Shown piece after piece: positions 22,451 to 28,859 of a stretch of 42,844 nucleotides of DNA. The stretch is taken from the NCBI GenBank assembly GCA_043800975.1, contig JAZDMK010000249.1, forward strand, positions 1 to 42,844, in the 5' to 3' direction. The notes under the pieces were generated by a model that had not been told where the DNA came from, searched no databases, and saw only the letters and a program-made list of their open reading frames with translations. The stretch is from JAZDMK01 sp043800975. Its GTDB lineage: Bacteria; Bacteroidota; Bacteroidia; Bacteroidales; JAHJDW01. A program made the position numbers and the translations under genes. Positions within the stretch are counted from its first letter, which is position 1; each line of letters opens with the position of its first letter.

Positions 22451-24301
22451 TTATTTTAGAATATTAATCCTTTTTACAGTTGATCCCTTTTCACCCTCAC
22501 ATTGCAGTATATACTGGCCATCAGCAATTTGAGGAATCTTAAGGGAAAATGATTTCTGACCGGGCTTCATCTCAAAAATGATTCTTCCCATGAGGTCAAT
22601 AATTGAAACTCTGTCAATTTTTTCAGACGCAGCAATAAAAATCTGATCACTGGCAGGATTTGGGTAAACATTAAAGTCAAAAGTTGAGATATCAGCAAAT
22701 CCGGGCAATGCAGTAATTGTAAAATCATCAATATTTAACTTCCAGCGATTTGCATTGCTGTAACATTTTACACCAAAGAAAAAGGCTCCTGTAGAAGGTG
22801 AAATCATTGTAATTATTGTATCATTAAAATTCGTGTTTACAACATTCGGCATGTTAAGAATTGAGGAATCCATCGAAGCTGAATCAGGCATTTGTCCATA
22901 ACAAAGCTTAAATTTTTCAGGATGGTTATAAGAAAACGCCTTGTATGAAATACCAACAAAATAGGTAAACCCTTGCGCTAAACCAATGCAGCGGGTGAAA
23001 AGCCAGTCGTCTGCAATGATTGTATCATTCACATCATTGTAAGAATATTCAAACGAACCTGTTCCATTAACTCCAGCTAAAGGAACGTAATTCCAGGTGT
23101 ATCCATCGAGATTTGCATCCAAAACTTCCCATCCCTGAAAATCAAGTGCGCCATTAAATCCCTGATAAATCGGGGGAATCAGGTTCACCTGATGCTCCGC
23201 AGAAAAACGAAGTGTATCATCTGTTTTATCTCCGTCAAGAGGAAGTGAAGTATAAACAGTAAAATTGTACATACCTGCAGTTGTCATATCTATTGAATTA
23301 GATAGCTGAAAAACCACTTCTTCTGCAGGATGTATTGTATCAGTATATAAAACGAAAACTGGAGCTGCGCCATTGACCTGATAGTAAACATTGAAATTAA
23401 ATTCATCCGATAAACCATTGTTCTGAATGCGGACGATCAGGTTTTCATTGGGTGCAACAAAGCATGATGATTCAGGAGATACAGCAGAAGATATGCTTAG
23501 ATCATGCATTGTTCCAATTGTTCCAGCATGGTATCCAAAAAGAATATCATCGCCGTTTCTCTGGCATAAACCACCTATGGTTACTGTGCCGCTAACTATT
23601 CCAGGAAAAAGAAACAAACCTCCGGAAGCCAGCGACAGTCCTAAATCAGCAGATGCATCAAAAACAGGAACATTAATTTGAGTTGTTGTAAGGTCGATTC
23701 GGGAAAGGTTTACACCGTTTCCACTCTGATCTGTAATCCACAAAAAATTCCCGCCGGCTGTGTCAAATGCACATCCTGAAATATGAGTAAACCCAAGTGA
23801 AGCAACATCAACCGTATCCAGAATTACACCAATCGATGAAATGCGATACAACGAATTCCAGTCGCCACCCCAGAAATCACCGTTGTCCGGATTGATTGTC
23901 AAATGGCGTAAAGCGAGTGATGATGAACAAATGATTGTGTCAATAAAATTTTTATTCGCAAGATCCAGTTTGAAAATATTTCCGCTTGCATTACTTCCAT
24001 AGAAATAATTTCCCTGATACGCAAGATCACGAAAACCCTGACCGGCAGGAAGAGAAAGACCAGCTACTTTGAATTTTTCAACAAAAGTTCCCGTCGGGGA
24101 GTATTTAAAAACAGTATCATTATTCCAACAAGAGGCGTAAAAGAAATTTCCGTCAGTTTCAATACCGTAACGTGATTCAGGTATTCCTGTCAGGAGATTT
24201 GAGAACTGAAGCAACCATGATTTCGACTCTTCATTTTTCTGTGCATTTAAAGAAAAAGAAAATAAGAGTATAGAAAGGAACAGCAATGTAATTTTTTTCA
24301 T
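22451..24301 (-). CDS. T9SS-secreted beta-propeller protein with CARDB-like and choice-of-anchor J-like domains
   Basis: A 616-residue multi-domain surface protein. Its parts, in order, are:
- a signal peptide ending near LNAQ (residue 20);
- a propeller-like region to about residue 270, with FRDLAYQGNYFYGSNASG and NGDFWGGDWNSLYRI;
- a CARDB-like beta-sandwich at about 275-375 (VRIQNNGLSDEFNFNVYY);
- a choice-of-anchor J/cleaved-adhesin-like domain at about 385-535 (GWEVLDANLDGYTWNY, RWKLNIDDFTI);
- a T9SS type A sorting domain (VYPNPASDQIFI through KRINILK).
The propeller matches that of the downstream neighbour. It is probably an adhesin or binding protein; the target is unknown. Confidence 0.82.
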   Translation of the reverse strand: MKKITLLFLSILLFSFSLNAQKNEESKSWLLQFSNLLTGIPESRYGIETDGNFFYASCWNNDTVFKYSPTGTFVEKFKVAGLSLPAGQGFRDLAYQGNYFYGSNASGNIFKLDLANKNFIDTIICSSSLALRHLTINPDNGDFWGGDWNSLYRISSIGVILDTVDVASLGFTHISGCAFDTAGGNFLWITDQSGNGVNLSRIDLTTTQINVPVFDASADLGLSLASGGLFLFPGIVSGTVTIGGLCQRNGDDILFGYHAGTIGTMHDLSISSAVSPESSCFVAPNENLIVRIQNNGLSDEFNFNVYYQVNGAAPVFVLYTDTIHPAEEVVFQLSNSIDMTTAGMYNFTVYTSLPLDGDKTDDTLRFSAEHQVNLIPPIYQGFNGALDFQGWEVLDANLDGYTWNYVPLAGVNGTGSFEYSYNDVNDTIIADDWLFTRCIGLAQGFTYFVGISYKAFSYNHPEKFKLCYGQMPDSASMDSSILNMPNVVNTNFNDTIITMISPSTGAFFFGVKCYSNANRWKLNIDDFTITALPGFADISTFDFNVYPNPASDQIFIAASEKIDRVSIIDLMGRIIFEMKPGQKSFSLKIPQIADGQYILQCEGEKGSTVKRINILK

Positions 24302-24314
24302 AAAATATTTTTTT

Positions 24315-24322
24315 CAAAAGTA
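24315..24322 (-). promoter_or_regulatory. -7 element for the gene at 22451-24301
   Basis: TACTTTTG on the minus strand (24322-24315), perfect TAnnTTTG, in the 31-bp gap after engB. The predicted leader is only about 8 nt. Confidence 0.5.
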
Positions 24323-24332
24323 ATCAAAATGA

Positions 24333-24947
24333 TCATACCATTAAATCAGGGTTGAATAGTGTATTTGTATCTTCTATGATTGAAAGAATTTTTTCTTTCC
24401 CGATTCCAGTCAATGAAGAAACAGGAAAACTCTCGGGGAGTTCCTCCCACGTTTCCATAAGCGTCTTTTTAAACAGGGAAGTATTCATTGAAGAAATCTT
24501 GTCAGATACTTTATCTGTTTTTGTAAAAAGGATTGTAAATGGAATTTTATTTACGCCTAACCAGTCAACAAAGCTCAAATCTTTTTTATCCGGTTTGATT
24601 CGCGAATCCACAAGTACAAATACTTTCATCAGGTTAGGGCGATTGAGAATGTAGGAACTGATCATTTTTGTAAATGCTTCACGCGTGTTTTTGGATACAC
24701 GTGCATAGCCATAGCCGGGCAAATCGGCCAGCCACCATTGTTCATTAATTAGAAAATGATTAATCAGTTTTGTTTTACCCGGCTTTGAGGAAGTAAGTGC
24801 CAGGTTTGATACTCCCGCAAGCATGTTGATAAGAGAAGATTTTCCAACATTGGATCTACCAATAAAAGCATATTCAGGAAATTTTTGCTCAGGACATTTT
24901 TTATAATGATCAGAACTGGCAATAAATTTTGCAGATTTTATTTTCAT
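24333..24947 (-). CDS. engB: Ribosome-assembly GTPase EngB (YihA/YsxC)
   Basis: A 204-residue TRAFAC GTPase. G1 is GRSNVGKSSL, the G2 Thr is in the KPGKTKLINHF stretch, G3 is DLPGYGYA, G4 is TKTDK and G5 is VSSLTG. The short N-terminal extension (MKIKSAKFIASS) is normal for EngB, which helps mature the large ribosomal subunit. I chose the ATG at 24947 because homologues begin this way and it sits 1 bp after the GNAT gene stop. The frame is open to 25076, but that stretch overlaps the upstream gene. It is third in a run glsA-like, glsB-like, engB. Confidence 0.95.
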   Translation of the reverse strand: MKIKSAKFIASSDHYKKCPEQKFPEYAFIGRSNVGKSSLINMLAGVSNLALTSSKPGKTKLINHFLINEQWWLADLPGYGYARVSKNTREAFTKMISSYILNRPNLMKVFVLVDSRIKPDKKDLSFVDWLGVNKIPFTILFTKTDKVSDKISSMNTSLFKKTLMETWEELPESFPVSSLTGIGKEKILSIIEDTNTLFNPDLMV

Positions 24948-24948
24948 T

Positions 24949-25893
24949 TTATTCCTGAGAATCCTTCTTATAAGAATCGAAGTGACGCTCTTTTTTGATA
25001 TCGTATATATCGCCAATTGTAACAAGTATACCTGTTTCTTCAACTGCCCCGAAACCAGGATTGATGGCAGTTCCAAAAATTCGCATTGTTGACGTCAGAT
25101 TCATGTATGCATTTACAAGAGGTGGAATGGTTTCGTTGATACTACGTAATGTTTGTATCATCAATTTGTAATCAGCTCCATAATTTCCACCATTGAAAAT
25201 TTGTTCCAGTTCATTAACATCTGTCAATATTCGCAATGGCTCCAGAGGGATTACAAGATTATCTTTATCAGGAAAATATTTGTTCAGAAAATACAAAATG
25301 ATGTCTTTCGCGCGTTGGTTGAAGTGCGGATACATCGTTACTTTTCCAAAAAAATATTTGATATTGGGATTATCGATAACAATTGCTCCCAGACCATCCC
25401 AAAGATTATCGAGGGAATACATTCCTTTTCTCAAATCGCGTGTTGGCTGATAATTGGGTTGCACAAAAGATCTTCCCAGTTCAATTGTGTACGGTAGATA
25501 ATCTTTAATAAACAATTCTTTAAATTCAAAAAGCTCAGTTGTGGCAAGTTCAATTCTTCCATCAGGCAATACAGCATCAGCGCAACATATGAATCGGTAC
25601 CCGCCAGTAATTTGTTTATCTTCAGGATTCCAAACAACCAATTGCTGGAAAGGAGTTTCACTGGTATCAAAATGATCAATATCCACATCTTTCCCAGTTC
25701 CACCGCCAGCTTCACGAAAAGTAATTTCACGCAGCCTTCCGATTTCCCGCATAATATTCGGGGAATTACGAGCAGTAATTACATAGATTTCATTCTTTCC
25801 GAAATTTGTCTCGCGTAAAAATTTATCAGGGGTTAGCTCTTTTTCAATCAGTTCCCTGTCAACTTCTTCAATAATTTCTTGCATCTCAATCAT
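24949..25893 (-). CDS. glsB: GlsB-like GNAT N-acyltransferase (glycine lipid synthesis)
   Basis: A 314-residue acyltransferase-type GNAT protein. The segment GRLREITFREAGGGTGKDVDIDHFD followed by QLVVWNPEDKQITGGYRFI (here given in parts) and LFEFKELFIKDYLPYTIELGRSFV is the pattern of OlsB/GlsB-type N-acyltransferases. These use acyl-ACP to acylate an amino acid. In Bacteroides thetaiotaomicron GlsB makes N-acylglycine and GlsA then adds a second acyl chain. Here the GlsA-like gene lies immediately upstream with a 4-bp ATGA overlap, which fixes the start at 25893; the longer open frame to 25968 is rejected. Lysine or ornithine instead of glycine is possible. The call rests on motif and pairing. 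Confidence 0.75.
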   Translation of the reverse strand: MIEMQEIIEEVDRELIEKELTPDKFLRETNFGKNEIYVITARNSPNIMREIGRLREITFREAGGGTGKDVDIDHFDTSETPFQQLVVWNPEDKQITGGYRFICCADAVLPDGRIELATTELFEFKELFIKDYLPYTIELGRSFVQPNYQPTRDLRKGMYSLDNLWDGLGAIVIDNPNIKYFFGKVTMYPHFNQRAKDIILYFLNKYFPDKDNLVIPLEPLRILTDVNELEQIFNGGNYGADYKLMIQTLRSINETIPPLVNAYMNLTSTMRIFGTAINPGFGAVEETGILVTIGDIYDIKKERHFDSYKKDSQE

Positions 25894-26750
25894 ATTGTTT
25901 GATTTGGATCGAATGTCACATTTTTTTCTTTCAGGTTGTATACATGTTTTCTTAACAGGGAAATCCACTCCATGTCTGTATGTCTTTTATCAAAAACGCC
26001 GTATGGTATTGGTTTTCCAAAAGTAATGGTAATTTTTTTATTACGTTGGTTATACATTTCATCTACCAGATAAAGCATTTCAATATTGCTTTTGATTCCT
26101 AAAAATCTTCTGCGATTAGATAAATGGTAGAAAAAATTAGAATTTTGACCGTCAATGTGTACAGGAACAATATCGCGTTTATGTTTTTTCGCTTTAGATA
26201 AAACTGTCTTTTTCCATTCGAGATCCTGAATTGTTCCTTTGATTTTTCTGGAACATAACCCGGCGGGAAAATAGAGTATTGTTTCATCGGAAGCAAACGC
26301 ATTGTCAAAGATAACTGCATTTTCGGTATTGCTGCCATGTTTATTTATCGGAATAAAAAGTTCGCGCAAATTGGGAACAGACATCAGCAGGTCATTTACA
26401 GGAAAGCGAATAGGTTTTCTGACATTTGCTACAACTTGAATAAGCACCATCCCGTCTAGTCCACCTAGTGGATGATTCGAGATAACACAAATTCTATCTT
26501 CAACTGGTAAATTTTCTATGTCTTTAACAACAATGTTGACGCTGAATTCCTTTAAAACTTCTCTGACAAAATCGATGCCCCATAAATCTTTATTTCTTTC
26601 AATAGCAGCATTGAGTTCATCCTGATGTAAGACTCTTTTCAAATAACGAATGATAAATCTGGGAAGAACTTTCGCCAGCCTGGAATTCTTACTGCGAATA
26701 AGCTCTTCGATATCAATAATCTTTTTTTTATTGTCAGCCGATGTATTCAA
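25890..26750 (-). CDS. glsA: GlsA-like lysophospholipid/O-acyltransferase
   Basis: A 286-residue PlsC-superfamily acyltransferase. The catalytic block is SNHPLGGLDG, with His and Asp separated by five residues rather than the four of classical PlsC. FPAGLCSRKIKG and IVPVHIDGQNSNFFY follow and match the acyltransferase/haemolysin-like group that includes GlsA. In that group it O-acylates a 3-hydroxy N-acyl amino acid made by GlsB, giving a diacylated lipid. The start is a TTG at 26750. No ATG occurs in frame before an upstream stop, and the promoter at 26782-26811 gives a sensible leader of about 26 nt. The gene is coupled to glsB-like through ATGA. Confidence 0.75.
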   Translation of the reverse strand: MNTSADNKKKIIDIEELIRSKNSRLAKVLPRFIIRYLKRVLHQDELNAAIERNKDLWGIDFVREVLKEFSVNIVVKDIENLPVEDRICVISNHPLGGLDGMVLIQVVANVRKPIRFPVNDLLMSVPNLRELFIPINKHGSNTENAVIFDNAFASDETILYFPAGLCSRKIKGTIQDLEWKKTVLSKAKKHKRDIVPVHIDGQNSNFFYHLSNRRRFLGIKSNIEMLYLVDEMYNQRNKKITITFGKPIPYGVFDKRHTDMEWISLLRKHVYNLKEKNVTFDPNQTI

Positions 26751-26781
26751 TCTGTTTTGTATCTGTCGTTTCAGAAGAGCG

Positions 26782-26811
26782 CAAAGTTATGATTTTTTCC
26801 TGCTGTTCAAA
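26782..26811 (-). promoter_or_regulatory. Promoter of the glsA-glsB-engB operon, overlapping an inverted repeat
   Basis: On the minus strand TTTG (26811-26808), an 18-nt spacer and TAACTTTG (26789-26782) are both perfect. The -33 box lies inside the inverted repeat CAAAGG/CCTTTG (26808-26813 with 26818-26823, 4-nt spacer), which could be an operator. Confidence 0.7.
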
Positions 26812-26897
26812 GGACTCCCTTTGTTAATTTTTCTTAACCACTGCATTTTCAAATTAAATAAAGGAAAATTGAATAGACGAAGAATTATTAACAAACA

Positions 26898-26913
26898 CCC
26901 ACTTTTTACCACC
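26898..26913 (-). repeat. Second, inverted pair of MraZ-like GTGG boxes
   Basis: Read on the minus strand: GGTGGT (26913-26908) and AGTGGG (26903-26898), exactly 10 nt apart, the same hexamer class and phasing as the plus-strand array about 100 bp away. Their function as MraZ sites is inferred. Confidence 0.45.
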
Positions 26914-26991
26914 AACCATTTTACATATATATCTTTAATATTCAACTTTATAGAATTTATTTACTTTCTAAACGAAACTTTTTTATTAACA

Positions 26992-27021
26992 TAGTGGTAC
27001 AAGGTGGTAATTAGTGGAGAT
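26992..27021 (+). promoter_or_regulatory. mraZ box: Probable MraZ operator: three 10-bp direct repeats
   Basis: GTGG recurs at 26994, 27004 and 27014, in AGTGGT, GGTGGT and AGTGGA, with exact 10-bp phasing. MraZ proteins are known to bind tandem TGGGN-type repeats separated by 5 nt upstream of their own operon. The array lies where the -33 region of the mraZ promoter would be, so binding should repress the whole dcw operon. Confidence 0.75.
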
Positions 27022-27028
27022 TTTTATC

Positions 27029-27036
27029 TAATTTTA
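27029..27036 (+). promoter_or_regulatory. Weak -7 candidate for the mraZ (dcw) operon
   Basis: TAATTTTA differs from TAnnTTTG only in the last base. The predicted leader to the TTG at 27057 is about 15 nt. No perfect element is present, which would suit a promoter kept under MraZ control. Confidence 0.35.
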
Positions 27037-27056
27037 CGGTCAAATTTCACAAACCC

Positions 27057-27524
27057 TTGGTAAACCTGATTGGAACATACGAATGTAGAGTAGACGCTAA
27101 AGGAAGGCTCATGTTTCCTGTAGCGTTGAAAAAGCAACTATCCGGTTCGCTTCAGGAAGGTTTTGTGATAAAAAGAAGCGTATTTCACAGATGCCTTGAG
27201 CTCTACCCCATGCCCGAATGGAAACATGAAGTCCGTTCGGTCAGTTCGCTAAACCGCTTTGTTAAAAAGAACAATGACTTCATCCGCATGTTTATGGCGG
27301 GTGTGCGGCAATGCGATCTGGACGGGGCAGGCCGGCTGCTTATTCCGAAAGACCTGACAAATTTTGCCGGTATCAAGAACGATATCGTCATTTTTTCGGC
27401 AGTAAACCGGATTGAGATCTGGGATAAGATAGCTTACGAAAAGACCGTAAACGATCCGACCGTAGATTTCAGCAGCCTCGCCGAAGATGTGATGGGCAAG
27501 CAGGTCGGACCGCCGCATGAATGA
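27057..27524 (+). CDS. mraZ: Transcriptional regulator MraZ
   Basis: A 155-residue protein with two AbrB-like repeats (LIGTYECRVDAKGRLMFP near the N-terminus and CDLDGAGRLLIPKDL in the second half). MraZ forms rings, binds repeats upstream of its own operon and represses dcw transcription. The GTGG array 40-65 bp upstream fits this. The start is a TTG at 27057; there is no in-frame ATG nearby upstream, and the family normally begins a few residues before IGTYEC. It is the first gene of the dcw cluster, and the next gene, rsmH, starts 8 bp before its stop. Confidence 0.95.
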   Translation: MVNLIGTYECRVDAKGRLMFPVALKKQLSGSLQEGFVIKRSVFHRCLELYPMPEWKHEVRSVSSLNRFVKKNNDFIRMFMAGVRQCDLDGAGRLLIPKDLTNFAGIKNDIVIFSAVNRIEIWDKIAYEKTVNDPTVDFSSLAEDVMGKQVGPPHE

Positions 27525-28422
27525 TCAAACCTACCATCAGCCGGTTTTGCTGAAAGAGTCCGTTGACGGACTGGTTACTGATCCCGACGGCATTTATGTT
27601 GATGTCACTTTTGGCGGTGGCGGGCACAGCAGTGAAATTTTGAAAAGACTAAGAAACGGGCGGCTCATTGCTTTTGACCAGGATCCTGAAGCATGTAAAA
27701 ATGCCCAGGGTGATAGTCGGCTTACCATGGTAAATGCGAATTTCCGCTACCTGCTTAATTTTCTCAGGTACCATGATGCTTTCCCCGTTAACGGAATCCT
27801 TGCAGATCTTGGCGTTTCATCACATCAGATCGATACGCCAGAACGGGGTTTTTCTACACGCTTCGACGGACCGCTGGATTTACGCATGAATCCTGCATCC
27901 GAAAAAACAGCATCGTTCATTGTCAATAATTATCCAGAAAGTGAACTGAAACAAATTTTTCGCGAATACGGTGGTTTACTGGAGGCATCGCGTATTGCAT
28001 CGCGTATCGCAAACCAACGTGCTTCATCTCCTATTGAAACAACAACTGAATTGAAGGAGATTATCAAAACGCTGTGTCCACGCGAAAGTGAAAACAAGTT
28101 TATGGCTAAGGTATTTCAGGCATTGCGAATCGAAGTAAATGAAGAAACAACGGTATTGAATGAGTTGCTTTTACAAAGCAAAGATGCCTTGTGCAGTGGT
28201 GGAAGGTTAGTGGTAATCGCCTATCATTCCAGCGAAGATAAACCCGTGAAGAACTTTATGAGAAGTGGAAATCTTGAAGGTGAAATAGAGAAAGATTTTT
28301 ACGGAAATATATTAACGCCCTTCCGACAAATTACACGCAAAGCTGTTGAAGCTTCAGAAGATGAAATTGCTGCCAACAAGCGTGCACGCAGTGCAAGATT
28401 GAGAATTGCTGAAAAAATTTAA
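27517..28422 (+). CDS. rsmH: 16S rRNA (cytosine1402-N4)-methyltransferase RsmH (MraW)
   Basis: A 301-residue SAM-dependent methyltransferase that modifies C1402 of 16S rRNA in the P site. The N-terminus (HQPVLLKESVDGL) and motif I (YVDVTFGGGGHSSEIL) are diagnostic. So are LADLGVSSHQIDTPERGFS with LDLRMN, and VIAYHSSEDKPVKNFM near the C-terminus. The length is normal. It overlaps mraZ by 8 bp and is followed after 2 bp by the FtsL-like gene. Its place right after mraZ is the standard one in the dcw cluster. Confidence 0.97.
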   Translation: MNDQTYHQPVLLKESVDGLVTDPDGIYVDVTFGGGGHSSEILKRLRNGRLIAFDQDPEACKNAQGDSRLTMVNANFRYLLNFLRYHDAFPVNGILADLGVSSHQIDTPERGFSTRFDGPLDLRMNPASEKTASFIVNNYPESELKQIFREYGGLLEASRIASRIANQRASSPIETTTELKEIIKTLCPRESENKFMAKVFQALRIEVNEETTVLNELLLQSKDALCSGGRLVVIAYHSSEDKPVKNFMRSGNLEGEIEKDFYGNILTPFRQITRKAVEASEDEIAANKRARSARLRIAEKI

Positions 28423-28424
28423 AA

Positions 28425-28859
28425 GTGAAAAACGAAGTAAGAGAAGTAAAAGAAGTTAAGGTTAAAAAACAAAAACCTAAAAGAGAACGGAAAGTCCGCA
28501 CCGGAAACTCCCGCGTGATGCGCTATATAATCAGCATCATCGATGGAACATTTCTGACGCGTGATAATTTTTTGCGTCAGCTGCCTTTCATTTTTTTTAT
28601 TGCTTTCATCGCACTTTGCTACATCGGCAGCACATACTACGCAGAAAAAATGGTTCGTGAAATTGATGAGACAAAAGGAAACCTGAAAGAACTTAGATCT
28701 GAACATATTTCCTTGAAATCAGAGCTGATGGAAAAAAGCAAACAATCGGAAATAGCACGTCGGGTTGCCGATCTGATGATTAAAGAATCGACAACACCTC
28801 CTGATAAAATTGTTCTCGATCAAAAAACTCAAAACGAATTTAAAAAACTAAACAAATAG
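28425..28859 (+). CDS. ftsL: FtsL-like divisome protein
   Basis: A 144-residue bitopic membrane protein. A very basic cytoplasmic N-terminus (KVKKQKPKRERKVR, about residues 11-25) is followed by a single transmembrane helix (about 52-70, FIFFIAFIALCYIGSTYY). A periplasmic coiled-coil helix then runs from about 72 (EIDETKGNLKELRSEHISLK). Sequence similarity to proteobacterial FtsL is low; the call rests on topology and on its place between rsmH and ftsI, as is usual for Bacteroidota FtsL-like proteins. It should join FtsQ and FtsB in activating FtsWI. It starts with GTG, and its TAG overlaps the ftsI GTG by one base. Confidence 0.82.
   Translation: MKNEVREVKEVKVKKQKPKRERKVRTGNSRVMRYIISIIDGTFLTRDNFLRQLPFIFFIAFIALCYIGSTYYAEKMVREIDETKGNLKELRSEHISLKSELMEKSKQSEIARRVADLMIKESTTPPDKIVLDQKTQNEFKKLNK

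Larger units (their letters stand above)
26751..27056. other. A+T-rich divergent intergenic region between glsA-like and mraZ
   Basis: A 306-bp stretch with no gene that I can support. It holds the glsA promoter (26782-26811), a short inverted repeat (26808-26823), a minus-strand pair of GTGG boxes (26898-26913), a TATCTTTA near-match at 26930-26937, a plus-strand triple GTGG array (26992-27021) and a weak -7 candidate for mraZ, TAATTTTA at 27029-27036. Confidence 0.7.
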
